Positions 12,886 to 25,876 of a DNA stretch of 64,000 nucleotides are shown here, one piece after another (the stretch's first letter is position 1; every line of letters begins with the position of its first letter). The stretch comes from Sipunculus nudus. Lineage: Eukaryota; Annelida; Sipuncula; Golfingiida; Sipunculidae. The translations under genes were made by a program, and so were the position numbers. The stretch covers positions 51,094,624 to 51,158,623 of the forward strand of contig CM049308.1 of the NCBI GenBank assembly GCA_026874595.1, read 5' to 3'. The notes under the pieces were generated by a model, which was not told the origin of the DNA, ran no database searches, and saw only the letters and a program-made list of their open reading frames with translations.

Positions 12886-14942
12886 AAAAACACTCACACC
12901 AGGATTATCGGACTTTTGTTAATGCATTTTAGCAAGTTTCTCTATGATTGAATACAAAATTAATTGCAAAATTGCACAATAATGCAGCTATCACCTCAAT
13001 CAACTTCAGAATTTTCACAATGATTCATAAATTGATAAATCAAACACTTAAACCTATTAACAGTCCTGATGGAGCTGGAGGATATCAGTAGAGTCCTGGA
13101 CACCATGTGATTACTGACCAACCTTTCATAATTAACTACAATATACGTAGCTGTAGGTGCCCTAGTTTCTTAGATTAACAGCCTATATACCGCCCTACCA
13201 TCAAGCAGATTAGTACACGACTATCAGCCAATGTTAGCCAAGAGGAGACATTTTCTGACCTGCTATCACCCTTGATAAGGATAAAGTCATGACTCTATGG
13301 TCAGAGAGTGACCACTTACTGTTTGCGTGGCGCCCACTGAGCCATTTTGGTGGCTGTGAAGTTCACGCCCAAGCAGCAACTGTATGCTTATAATTGTGCT
13401 CCTAACAGGCAGTGCCACTCAGCATTAACTAGGACTGTATAACCCCGACTGTGACAGCACTTGGCATAGATCACAGTACCTTCCCAGCTTCCCCGATGAT
13501 GTTTATCTGACTGTTGTGTAATATGAAACCTATGTGTACATTTACTGTGATATTTACTTATGTCAGTCCTGATGCTGTCTTGTTCAGGATATATCATTTG
13601 ATGAAAAGCACTGGGTTTGATGAACAGCAACAGAAACAAAAATAGTTACCATTGCATGTATATCATGCTAAATGTCCTATAATAATGCACAGTCCCGAGT
13701 TTACAGCTTAACATGTTTCATCAAGAACATTCCACTTTCAACGACCAAATTACAAAAAACTAGAAAACATATACTTTTTATCAACATATATCTAATTTAT
13801 AATTATGATTTATGTAGAAATAAATTTATAAATATAGAATAACCATTCATAATTAAAATAACTGAGATGAAAACACTTCATATCTTTGAGTGTCAAAATT
13901 TGTAAGAACACAAACTTCTGCCCATTACTCTTGCCTAAATACAGGTTCAAGTTACTCACTGCTGACATCTGCAACAAAATGTGGTACTATCAAGAAATGT
14001 GAGTCTTCAGACAGTAGTAATATAACCTAATAAGTGGTGGTCTGCAAATATTGACCAGTGGTGGGTATGCACATAGTTCTATCCATTATTTGAAAAGGCC
14101 AGATTTGAAATTAAATGTAAGTTCCTGCCATTAGGAAATCTGCTCAAGTACTCAGATGTACAGTGGTCACTGAATCAGTCTGCTTAATACTCAAATATAA
14201 CAGGTAATATATGTAGTTTAATCAAATAAAGGTCAAGAGCCTTTAAGATAAAAGAAACTTGGACTGTTTATAACAGGAAATATGACCTAAACCTCAGGCC
14301 AGCTGCTTACTTGTTCACCTAACTCACAACGTGTCAGAGATCACAGCCACCATGGAGGTGTAGTCATCAGGACATTAACATGTTTGCCACACCTGTTTAC
14401 CAGGTATCTTTTTAGAGCCAGGCTCTGTGATCATGTAACGCAGTTCTCTGGTAACACACCTGTGGCCTAAAAAATCAACTCTTGTTATTGTGAGGCCCCA
14501 GGTGAACACACTGGTGAATACACAGCCATGTTTTGTGTGCAGGATACACTAATTTGTTCTGTAGGTGAACCATGCTTTTTTTTCAATATCCTCTCTTGAT
14601 AAATGTGCTTTATTTCCATTTCATTTAAATGAATACATGATTCATGTCCATTCATGTCCATACACCTGTGCTTATATATACATGTACATACTTACATACT
14701 CAGTTTAAATTGTAACAGTAAAGTCTAAAGTTAAAGTTTGAAATGTTACATTTTAAAGTAGCAAACATTGCAAAGGAACAATCTACCATAACAATGAAGT
14801 CAAAAGTATGTCATATGTTTTTATATTTGGATACTTTTTTATATTTAAAGTATCCATACCATATATTTAATTATCATGGTGACTTTAAGCAACTTAAAGG
14901 GGCCTAGCTGCCTCTGTTATGTTATACTTGCAGGGACATTTA
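12886..14942. other. Non-coding stretch, nothing recognised
   Basis: No exon structure or terminal repeat was found. The minus-strand frame at 13388-13639 (83 codons) lies in somewhat GC-richer sequence but shows no recognisable domain and no paired splice sites. Confidence 0.4.
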
Positions 14943-16664
14943 AACAAGGGACCTTTGTGTCACAGCACTCAGCTGTAATTAATTTTGAGAATTTTCCTAC
15001 TCCATAACAATATAATCAGCTGAAATTGTCATTAAGGATTTTTTTATGAGCTGTTTCACAATGTGGGTCCTGTGATCAAGTTTGATGCTTTAGTAACAAA
15101 ACTTGAGTTATCATCTGTTAACTTATTTGTGAATGAATTGGCCCTGTAACCTTGACCTTTAAGCTAATGACCCAAAAAATCCATCCGTTTCTTCCACTAT
15201 TGGCAGGTTGAAGAAGAAAGGTTTTGGATGAAAAGTTTAGCTTAAAAAGCATCCACAATCTTTCTAAATAAGTGGAATCTGTGACCTTGACCTTTGACCT
15301 CACTAATGACCCAAAAATTAATAGAGTTCTTGCTTTATAGGTGGACCATATATGATTCATGTTTGTAATTGTTCTAAATTGATTTATCAATCCAAACTGG
15401 GTTATCATAAGGAAAAAAATCTGACAGACATTGGCCTACTGAAAGACAAACAGATTGACAGACAGAACGGACAGGGTGATTACTAAAGCACATCTGCTTA
15501 TTCAAGTGGGGCCATAATAAAACACAAGGTTTCAGGACACTAGATGAAACCACAGTTGCAAATCTGATAGTATCAATATAATTTGGAAGTCTCAAAATAA
15601 AGAAAAAAATTCATAAAAAAATAGTAAAAATACAGGTATTGCCAACCGTATTCAGGAACTGAGGAAACCAGTCATAATCCATAAACACACCAGGTTTCAA
15701 GTCACTGGATGAAACCACAGTTGAGAAACTGATATTATTAGTGTCATTTGACGGTCTAAAAAAACAGGAAAAAATCGTAAAAATTAGAAAAAACCAGGTA
15801 GTATCAACAGTCCTTTGGAACTGACAACCCAAGTCATGGACAATATTCAAAGCAAGATTCACTGTAATCCATCCATTAAATATCAAAATAATGGAGGTTT
15901 TGTATAAAATTTTAAAGATGCCCAATCACCTATAAAGCATATTGAGTTAACACAAAAAATAGCTTCTTCCCTTTAAAATAAATCTGTACCTGCCAAAATA
16001 TTGCCTTGAAACCGTTTTCTTACACCTGTGAACAAGTGTTAAAAACAGTGAACCGGGCGCGATCGCCTGTATAAACATAAACATAGTGCGCCGGGCCTTG
16101 TGCTACACAGAGCCCCAACACGTGTCAATCAGGAGATACCCTACCTGACTTGGCTAAAAAAAATGTAATTCATGTTCCCGCTGGCTTAAAAACCGCGCGT
16201 TGCCCCTCTTTATCAGACCTCCGGTCAAGCGGCCTTGTTATGGTAAACAGACTGTGTTTACAAACACGCAAGGCTAAAACAAGGTGTTAAACAGTCGTAT
16301 GCGAGGAAATGAAATTGTGGGCTGGAATGGTTTTGCTGGGAAACTTTTGTATAAAGCAAAACTGAACAAATAGTGTGAAAGAATATGAATAATGTGGCTC
16401 CTGATTATATCCCTTTAAATTATTTGGGGTGGGGGGAGGAGGGTACTTTCAAGCCCCATAGCACAGAGGATATAGGTCACAGTGACCTATTTTCAGGTTT
16501 CCAGGAGATTTATATAGGCCTCCTTAGATATTCAGTTACAGGTTTCTAGGTTCACTGATGTCAAAACATGCCTGTCTTATGTACCTACAGACAGACAGAC
16601 TATCAGATGGACGATGGATGCTGACTGATCACTATAGCTCAGTTAAATTACAGTCAGCTTTGCT
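14943..16664 (-). mobile_element. Family A hairpin-ended element, copy A2 (minus)
   Basis: The minus-strand start is a degenerate AGCAAAGCTGACTGTAATTT hairpin (about 16635-16664) followed by short GTCTGTCTGT repeats. The minus-strand end is GCTGAGTGCTGTGACACAAA then GGTCCCTTGTT (14943-14975). The ends align with the other A copies but are more diverged. It contains a CpG-rich patch at about 16050-16260 and GGTCAAAGGTCAAGGTCACA-like direct motifs, the same motif style as the core of copy A3. No coding capacity is recognised. Confidence 0.55.
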
Positions 16665-17228
16665 AAAAAGCAACAAATTCAGTCCAAGTTCAGTCCAATT
16701 GTACAGCACAACCCGTCACTCAGTGTTTCCACCCTAACAGTGAGACACCAGTAAATGTTAAAACCTCTGTGCACCAGCTGAGCCCAAGCACCTGATGTAG
16801 GTGACCTTCTCCTGAGCAAACAGACAAATATAAACCAACAGTAACTCAACAGTGATCAAATTAGCACAGACTTTGCTCCTTATTCTCCTTCAAATAACTA
16901 CATTATTGTTGAAGATGCACCAAGTGATCACTTATGATAAGAGACCAGTGTTAATATGTATCATATATCACTACACATTCTATCTTGGGGATAATGGAGT
17001 CAAAGGTCACAACCCTCATCACTAATGGAACCTTCCATGCTATAAACTAATGCATAGCAATAGCTATTTATGACAGCTAGCTCACATAATTTTTCACCAG
17101 CAAATAGTTTATGAATAGTTGGGAATGAATCCTTCATATTACATGTGATAAAAAAGTGTATCCCTTCAAACAATTGCTCATTTATTATATATGTGTATAT
17201 ATATATGCAATGTTACAGTGTATATATA

Positions 17229-17276
<48 letters not shown>

Positions 17277-18018
17277 ACACACACACTTGCTTGAACTTAT
17301 TCCTTATATATCAACAAGTATTCAGTCAGCAGATAATAAAGAAAACAGGCTGGTAGTGCCAGTAAAAAAATCATTTTCACATGAAAAAGAACAGTAAACA
17401 TTATAAATTGTGATAACTTGACTAAGAATTGTCCATACCTAACCAGAAGATAATCTGACCACAATATCACTGAAATTATGGCATACTCCTTTCAAGCAAT
17501 AAGCCTATATATGTGGCAAGCTATGTAAATAAAATTAATTTGCATAGTATAATGAGTATATCTGCATAGTATATGAGCTCATTTGGAACAAAGGAAGTAT
17601 ACACTTATCACAATTTTGTGATTGTAACTTTTTTAAGTTCAAGAAAAACCTACATCAAGAAAATGTAGGGCTCTCAGGAAATGTGAGTCATATTTGTATT
17701 TTTATATATATACCACTTTAAGCTAATATCCACACCTTATGTGTCATGAGAGGCCTGTATGTATGTACTGCCTACTTTCCACATCATTAACAAACATGAC
17801 AAAGCATGTCATTATCTCCGTCACCATGCACAGAAAAGAGGTGTTTTGCTACACCACTGTACATCTCTGCTTCACTGCTCAGTGTAAGTTTTTATGTCCA
17901 AGGGGAAAACTGTTGACTCAAGTACCTGCCTATATATCTATAAAATTCCTTGCAGACACCTGATTTATTTCACACTCACAAGCAGACATAAACACAGACA
18001 CTTCATATATATATATAT

Positions 18019-18110
<92 letters not shown>

Positions 18111-18500
18111 GGTAGTGTTACCCTCCGATGTAAAGTGCTCTATGGCCTACAGACTAGGCCAGAGCGGTATAACTCTGAAGAATTCAGAGTTCTTCAGAGT
18201 TATATATATATATATATATATATACTGTATTAAATGCACATAAGATTAGACAGCTGTTACAGCCATATATAGAACTAGTCTTTAACAATGTAGAATCCAG
18301 TGCTGGTACTCTTTGCATGTGTAAATGGAAAATTACAATATTTCATTCATTTTTTGTATATGGACTGTTACAGATTCCTCCCAAACACAAGTCTGGATAA
18401 AGATTAAGGTGTACAATTAAATCTATAAATCTTCTTAAAAGATTTGGGCTGCAATATATATATAAAAAATGAAGAATAAAACTTTTATTGCATAAGCCCA
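16665..18500. other. Non-coding stretch with (TA)n arrays
   Basis: AT-rich sequence with long dinucleotide arrays at about 17221-17277, 18005-18107 and 18200-18224. The frames running through them (poly-Tyr/Ile) are translation artefacts of the TA repeat. Just before the third array, AACTCTGAAGAATTCAGAGT forms a short palindrome. No gene is seen. Confidence 0.6.
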
Positions 18501-18539
18501 TATAACAAACACCACTATAAAACTGTTCTCATTTACTAA

Positions 18540-19400
18540 AACCACGGAAGGGATATAATAAAATTATGAATGATGGACGGACACGTACGTGCCCGTTACT
18601 ACCTCTGGCTTGGATGCTGGGCCAGTTACTAGAGGCAGCCTGTACGTAACCGCAACGCCAGCCTCATAATACCAGGCCCCGATCTGAAAACCAGGGCTCG
18701 CCCGTCCCTGGTCAAAACATCAATATATATTAATGTCCCCCTAACCCGGGGACGATTCAAGGGCATCCGTTATCAATAAAGGGCAAAGCAATACAAAGCC
18801 CTGATGATAGTGAAGCCTAAAATCACCCTGTCCTTAAGCAAGAGGTGTTGGGTTTTATTTGTACCAATTCACAATAAAAACCATACATTACACGGTGTCC
18901 GCTGTTTATTTATCCCTGATGGAGTCCATTATCATCTTGACAACCTGACATTCATCATTTTAAAATCCTTACCTTGTGCGTGAAGCGTAGAACAATATAA
19001 ACACCTGCGCACGAGAGCGTGGACCTCTTTGAAATGTGCTGGTAACTACACTCCCTCAATCTGGGGTTCACAGTTCACTAAGGTCATTTCAGGCCACCCG
19101 CTCGTCGGGGCAGCTCGGGTCAGTTCGGCTGTTATCGACTTTTTTCTAGGAACCGTCGTCTCATTCCAGTAATACACGATAACTCGAATATATGTACAAC
19201 GTCCAATGTTCACCGTTCACAAGAGCAAAATATACTCCAGCTGCCCTGAAATGAATAAATAAACACGTGTATGGATGCGGGGTTAACTAGATGGCGCTGT
19301 GTACTCGATCCCGTTGAAGGATTGCGCGGGTAAATTAGTTGGCCGTCTGGTCTGGCACGCCTCCTCTATCAGGCTCTATGTAATATGATCTGTGATGGGT
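18540..19400 (-). promoter_or_regulatory. CpG-richer patch, possible promoter/first exon
   Basis: This patch has clearly more CpG and GC than its neighbours. On the minus strand it contains a consensus splice donor, CACGCACAAG followed by GTAAGGATTT (junction at about 18975). That would fit a non-coding first exon of a leftward gene. No downstream coding exon was identified, so this is only a candidate. It could equally be an unrelated GC-rich insertion. Confidence 0.25.
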
Positions 19401-19612
19401 CACTTTCGTATCGATTGTTTCAGTCAATTCCTGTTAAAACACTCTTGCAAACGATGATGGCCTCATGGTTTAACCACGTACGGATATGATGCAAGCAGGA
19501 CGCAACTGGGTGGCAGATAGTATATTATGCTTCCCGAGAGTTCATTATATATATTAGGCTATTCACATCAAAATGACATGTAGGCTATACATGTACTTGA
19601 CTTGACAAGTCA

Positions 19613-19755
19613 CAGGCACGGATCCAGGATTTTTTGCAGAGTTGGGTCAACGGGTGTCATGCATAATATCCCTTAAAAAGGGTCGTTGGTTGAGAGCGGG
19701 GGGGGGGGGGGGGGTCCCCCCCCCTTCTCGACTTCCCCCTCTGGATCCGCGCCTG
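19613..19755. mobile_element. Small hAT-like MITE with CAGGCRCGGATCCAG ends
   Basis: The 143-bp segment begins CAGGCACGGATCCAG and ends CTGGATCCGCGCCTG, reverse complements apart from one base. CAGG...GGATCCAG termini are typical of short non-autonomous hAT-like elements in marine animals. The interior holds a G run (19698-19714) followed almost at once by a C run (19716-19724), which can fold into a G:C stem. A clear 8-bp target duplication was not found (only AGTC is shared), so superfamily assignment is tentative. Confidence 0.6.
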
Positions 19756-20303
19756 AGTCCTTCCACGTTTTGAATTACATTGCTTTAAATATAACGGTTG
19801 TTAAATTCTAACAGTCTGCTCTAAATCATTGACAAATTATATTTTGTCTTTTGAATTGAGGGTAAGATAAATTATAGCCGACAAGACATAAACCGAATAG
19901 CCTTGTAAGTTGCTTTCTAATTCTTTGGGGAAATAGGGGCTGGGCAGTATGTACTTGCATAATTCAAAGAAATAAAACAACACTGTTTTAACTAAAATAT
20001 TATTTAAACCATAGACTTAACTGAGAATAACTTGGTACCCCCCCTCCCCCCCCCCCCCCCCCCAAAAAAAAAAAAAAATTTAATACTAGCTGCAGAAGGT
20101 AGGGTAAACCCGCTGCCTTGTAACTGGCTTACTTGGTCAGGACATTCGTTGACTAACAGGTAAACAGGTATACGCTGGGACACAGTCAGTCATGGACAAC
20201 CTGTCCCTTGACTATACCAAAGGTTAATTAGTCTAAAGGTTTAACATTATGCATGTAGGGCCGGATGTCAGAGCCTAATATAGCCTACACCAGGGCTTGT
20301 ACA

Positions 20304-20371
<68 letters not shown>

Positions 20372-20795
20372 TGTAGGCCTATATACACTTGTTGTTTGTA
20401 TCAAACCTTGGACTAAAAACACAGCTTTGACATCCTGTATAGGCCTATCGGTCTCATCAACGAAATATCCGGTTAAAAAAAGAGAACGTCATATGGCATG
20501 TCCGAATAAATCGATATAAACAAATAAGTATACAGTATATATACAGACTAAGTATATATGTATATAAAAATGTATATATAACCGAATTGTTTTTGTTAAT
20601 TGATTTTTTTAGGTCTGGGATGGTGTGTGTTTATGTGTGTGACACCGTCCTTCTCCAAGTAGAGGAAAAAAAAAAAAGAAACGCGTGTATTTTTTTACAG
20701 ACCTGATAATATTAAGCGATGAATATCTCTGTAACTGGATGTTGTTGTGTAAAACTAGAAACAATAATAATTATGGAAGTACGAAAATAACATTT
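19756..20795. other. Non-coding stretch with homopolymer and (TA)n runs
   Basis: Contains a C run followed by an A run (20046-20078) and a (TA)n array (about 20307-20368). No coding exon or terminal repeat was seen. Confidence 0.5.
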
Positions 20796-20797
20796 TA

Positions 20798-21178
20798 CAC
20801 TCTAAAAACACATCGGTTAAAATCAACTGAAAAAACAGTTAATTTTAACCGATTCAATCGGTCAAAATAGCCCCAACCTAAATATCAGTTGACATAACTG
20901 TTTTAAGATCAGTAACCATAACAACTGATAGGATCAGTTAACATTTAACTGATATTTCGTTTGACAGCAACTGATATTTTAGGTTGAATATAACTGATTT
21001 ATTATTAACCTTTTTCAATAGGTTACTTTCAAACGGTTAAATTTAACTGATCTCTCCAGTTGCACGTAAAATATTTAACCGGTGGCTTTCTGGCTGAAAA
21101 ATATGAAATTTTTTTGCTAGAAGCTAACGAATACATTTGATTTACTTCGTGGGTATATAAATTATATCTTATATGTAT

Positions 21179-21229
<51 letters not shown>

Positions 21230-22447
21230 CCATAAAAAAAAGATCACAAGCAAAACTTAAAACCAAATTTACTAAATGTATCAAGCTGGGCCACCTTTAT
21301 AATTTGAACAATAGCAAAATCAACCACACCAAATTCCATATTCTACAATTTTTATGAAGAAACAACTGCTTCATCAGCAAAGTTTTATTATTTCTAAACA
21401 AAATAAATATACAAGATTTTTTTATATATCTTATATATGATAAGATGGGGGTATCATATATATATTAGGATAAAGAAAAAATGGGAAGTTATATCCTATT
21501 AATGTTTCTATATACATGCACTAAAAAAACATTCATATATGAGTTGGGCTATACGCAATATATGTGTGAATACATTCACTCACTATTAGGTTAAAAACAG
21601 CAAATGTGGCTAGCTTCACACTCGATTTGAATGTGCCCACCTTCACTCTCCATAAGATATCAAGAAGAAATGAGGTTGACTTCACTCAGTATGTGCCTGC
21701 CTTCACTCGCTCTTAGACATCAACAGTAAATGTGACTGGCCCCACACACAAAATGCATGTTCCAATCTTCAATTGATAACAAAGCTCAGATGACTTCAAG
21801 AAGAACATAAAGCTGGTCATATCGGTCAAGGACAACTGTAACCTATTATAGATAATCATACAACATTGCACAAACACTGAAACGGGTTATAAATAATCAT
21901 AAAATATATAACAAATGTAAAGTTTATGACAATCAGCTCAGCGCTGGATTTCTTTTTTGCTGGGATTATTATTTTTTTTTTCATGCTGCATACGTTTTGG
22001 CACTTTGCTTTAGTACTTCCACCATGACGAATTTCAACACGTGTCTTCAGCTCTTCATACTTAATATCTAGTCATTGGCGTGTGCCAAAGAGTATTTACT
22101 CATCCTGAAAATATAGAACAATATTTATTTAGATTGAGTGTGAATTGTGCCATAATTTTTTTTTTATTTCAGTAAAGCAAGTTACCTACGAATCAGTATG
22201 TTCATTTAGATGTATATCTTGCCTAAATGACATGGAAATATGTAACCCATGGGTCATGACGCTCCATATATAACAATGAATGATCCATCATCTACAGTGT
22301 TGCATGTGTATTATATTAACTGATATCAACAGTACCCCTGTTAACCGACCAATCAGTTAGATGCCAACGGATTTTTCAGTTGAAATCAACTGATTTCAGT
22401 CAACCTATTTTATCAGTTACCATTTTAACCGATGTGTTTTAAGAGTG
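20798..22447. mobile_element. 1.65-kb TIR element flanked by TA
   Basis: The left end CACTCTAAAAACACATCGG (20798) and the reverse complement of the right end, CACTCTTAAAACACATCGG (ending 22447), match over about 19 bases with one mismatch and extend as GGTTAAAAT. TA dinucleotides flank both ends (20796-20797 and 22448-22449), consistent with a Tc1/mariner-type duplication. Both end regions are filled with short AACTGATA, AACCGAT and CAGTTAA sub-repeats in both orientations, and a (TA)n array lies inside (about 21171-21227). No transposase frame is seen, so it is read as a non-autonomous MITE-like element. Confidence 0.65.
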
Positions 22448-22449
22448 TA

Positions 22450-24036
22450 TAAAGTTCTATGATCCTATTTAAGTTTTGCATTGTTGTATTCTCCAACTCA
22501 CGCTCCCATGCACACACGATTTTGTGGCACACTGCCACAACCGACGAATTCAGCAACTTAAGTAATAGGTAACCATTTTTCATACTCCATTGGTGAGAGG
22601 GTTCCGTTGAACTCCACCACGTATACTGGCCAATCAAATAAAGGGGCAGTTTGTTGATAATACTCCTGACAAATGCAAAGTCAAAGTCCACATACAGTAT
22701 AATTATACATTACACGTATCTATATCGTGACATCAGCTGTCTGTGCATGTGTGCTCATGGCTGACCGAACATCATGCTCACCCCCAATAGTGTAAACCTC
22801 GCCTGTACAAACAAGGGGCCAGTAACCATTGTCAGGAGATAATGCAATCTGTACCCGGTATCTGGGAACAAAGGCCTGTTGTATGAAATGTCACACGGTA
22901 ATGCAAAAGTTTGAATGTAGGCAAGATAAAACTCACAAAATCAGTAAAATTATAATAATAATTAAAATATTCATATTACCGAGAAAAGCTGCAAATGAGA
23001 GAAAGAAGCCCATTGAACTCATTTAGTGTAATATGAAATAAAAAGAATATACAGGTTATCATGCCAAATCTTACATTTTTTTGCCAGCATTGTATTTAGA
23101 TCAGTACTTATTAACCGAAATTTGTAAAATGGGCCCAAAGACGCATAATGTATGTATATGCAAAGGTGTTGTAACCTCCACCTTTCCCCCGCCCCCTCCC
23201 CCCCCCCCCACACACACACCATTGAGTCCTTCCACCTGAGCACTGGGGAAAATAGTTTAATTGCAACTGCACAACATTTATTAAATAAACAAAATATATA
23301 TAAAGGTACGGAGGAGTTGTAACTCCCATCTGTATCATCCCCCCCACCCCCCCACACATACACACACCGCTCTACTATCAAGTACTTCCAAATAGGGACT
23401 TGGAACTTATTTCAACTGTTCACATTTTATAAAATTGAAAAAAAAAATGTTTAATAAAAAAATGGAATCCTATTGAATAAATGTGTAAACTACTGAATTG
23501 TCAATACCTTATCAAAAAGCCAACCAATGAGCATGGTATAGTATAGATCTTATTCAAAAACTGCCTACATGCTTCAGTTTCAACATTAGGAAATATACGG
23601 TCAGATCACAAAATATTATTTGCAACATTATCTTTAATCATGTCAACCGTCAAAGGCCTATTCCTGTTATTACCTGTTCCTCTCAGTCTTTATTTCCATT
23701 TGATATTATTTTAGATGTTTAACTTCAAGGCCAACTTCAGCTGAGCACAGTGACCCATGGGTCCTTGTTTTGTGTTAAAATTTCACCTGGACCTGTACTT
23801 TTCCCCATGTGTAAAACACACACGCACAAAACAGGCAATAAAAAGTCCTCCATCATAAATACGTGTACGTAGTTTTTATGAGAATCTGTTCAACCGATAT
23901 TTGCTGTATGGGAAGAGCTACTAACAGACGGGCGGAAGGCGACGGATGGACTTGGCACAATGTCTACAGGGAGAAAGGGAGCCAAAATAAGGAAAAATGT
24001 GAACATACATAAATACTATAGGCAAATTACTCCTAA

Positions 24037-24105
<69 letters not shown>

Positions 24106-24403
24106 CGAAACCGGTCTATTTATGCACGCCGAATTCCTAAAAAATCCTGTTTCAGTCAATTTACTTATATTTGCTGAATTCTAAATGTTTGCCATATTGT
24201 TAAAGGCAGCCGTTCATCTACCTGTTTGTAGACGTTATGTGATTTCTGGCTTCCTATGTACAGCTTTGTACATATTAATTAACTGTAGGTAATCCCTATA
24301 ATGAAAAGATCTTTAACGCCTCTGTGACAGATTTATGAGCTTGTTTATCTACAAGCTGTCGGTAAAGAAGGTACATGCGCAGTTATTGATATATATATAT
24401 ATT

Positions 24404-24459
<56 letters not shown>

Positions 24460-24486
24460 TATATATATATATATATATATATATAA
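22450..24486. other. Non-coding stretch with a stray family A 3' end
   Basis: No gene is supported. Around 23739-23765 the motif CAGCTGAGCACAGTGACCCA then TGGGTCCTTGTTTT matches the family A 3' terminus, but no matching 5' hairpin was found upstream, so this may be a truncated copy. C-rich and CACACA runs occur at about 23190-23218 and 23338-23366, and (TA)n arrays at about 24041-24103 and 24389-24485. Confidence 0.45.
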
Positions 24487-24917
24487 ACCATGTAATCTAT
24501 GGTTGTTGTTTGCACATGTGCGGAAGCTGAAAGATTACTTATTCAGAAATTCCTTTGCAAACCTCTTGTTCGTCTGACCTGCCGCCAGATGCTGGACGTG
24601 TACCCCACATGTTACAAACACGTGGATATAAAAGAAAACGAACAGCCTGTGTTCGGTTAGCCATGAAAACATAACATTCAGACTTTTAGTAAACTAGAAT
24701 ACCATGTAATCTATCGTTGTTGTTTGCACAACCTGAAGGATCACTTATTGCGAAATGCCCTTTGCAAACCTCCACCAGATGTCCCTATTGAACGTGTACG
24801 GGTTATTTTGGCACAGCCCCCCCCCCCCCGCATGTTACAAATACGTGGATATAAAAGAAAACGAACAGCCTGTGTGCGGTTAGCAATGACAACATGACAT
24901 TCAGGCCTTTATTAAAT
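24487..24917 (+). repeat. ~214-bp tandem duplication upstream of CHURC1
   Basis: ACCATGTAATCTATGGTTG at 24487 recurs as ACCATGTAATCTATCGTTG at 24701, and the copies remain colinear through ACGTGGATATAAAAGAAAAC, a GAACAGCCTGTG block and a GACATTCAG-like end. The second copy contains a C run (about 24819-24829) absent from the first. Each copy includes GGATATAAAAG, which looks TATA-like, but the start of CHURC1 is about 1 kb away, so a promoter role is unproven. Confidence 0.8.
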
Positions 24918-25837
24918 AAACTGATAAGGGCCTAGGAGTCATGATACAAGTCATAATAAAATACCCATTCCAAGGAATAGATCAAAATATTTGCTGTGTG
25001 GTATAGTATTTGATATCAGAGGCTTATATGGTCATGTTTTATTTGCTAAATAATGAAGAAAAAATGTGGTTGGAAAAAATGTTTGTGGTTACAATTAACG
25101 GAAGTTTGAAGCAGTTTCAGGAACTGCAATTTCTGCTGTCAAGCCGTCATGACGGACGGAGAGATAAACTTTTCGAGTAAAAACAGCCTCGTTATTAATA
25201 ACTGCCGCGTGAATACACTGAAAGTCAGTCATGAATGTAATATTTATTACTTTTATCAACATAAAACGCCACTTTTTGTCTTACCTCGGGTAAATGAAAG
25301 TTCGAAAAGCAGATGAAAATGAAAAATTACCTTAAAAATGGCGTGCACATCTACTTATATAGGCATACTAGAATTGATAAGCTTGTTCTGTCACCTAGAC
25401 GTCTTCAGTTAATTAAAACGTTTTGGTAGCAGGCTGCCGCTAGTGTGCGGTGAATTTAGTATCTTTCGTAAATATCGGAATAGGCCCCTTTCAATTAAAT
25501 TATTTAAAGTAGACCTATGATCAACCGTAAACACATAACATTTCATGAAAAATTGTCACTTTTTTTCAAGCCGTCCCGAAGAAACCTGGCATTGGCATTT
25601 ATTTTTGCAAACAAACATATTACAGAAACTTCTTTGGTGCAAAAAGCGGAGATTTAGGTTCTAAAGGCATTTCCAAGGGAAAAGGGGAAAGGAAATGGGA
25701 CTTGGTGGATTTGTTTATTTACCGGCCAGCAGATGGAGCTATTTGACGATAAGACTAAGCCCTGGGCGATAATTGGGCGAGTTTTAGCGTTTGACAACCC
25801 TTGTTAATGATCAGTGGGAGACTCATTGCCTGTCAAG

Positions 25838-25876
25838 ATGTGTAAAGACTGTGTAAAGCAGCAGTATCCAGACAGG
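25838..25876 (+). CDS. CHURC1: CHURC1 exon 1, residues 1-13
   Basis: Encodes MCKDCVKQQYPDR and ends in phase 0 at donor GTAGGT. It carries the first CxxC pair. Human Churchill starts MCGDCV and also reaches an R-G junction at this point. Confidence 0.93.

Noticed and set aside
17156-17397. Overlapping open frames rich in Tyr/Ile (also at 17894-18115, 20265-20519, 21029-21253, 23960-24184, 24335-24577, 38399-38605)
   Set aside because: They are translations of (TA)n arrays with no independent coding evidence.
25814-25837. In-frame GTG upstream of the CHURC1 ATG
   Set aside because: The conserved family N-terminus MCxDCV begins at the ATG at 25838; non-ATG initiation is not needed.
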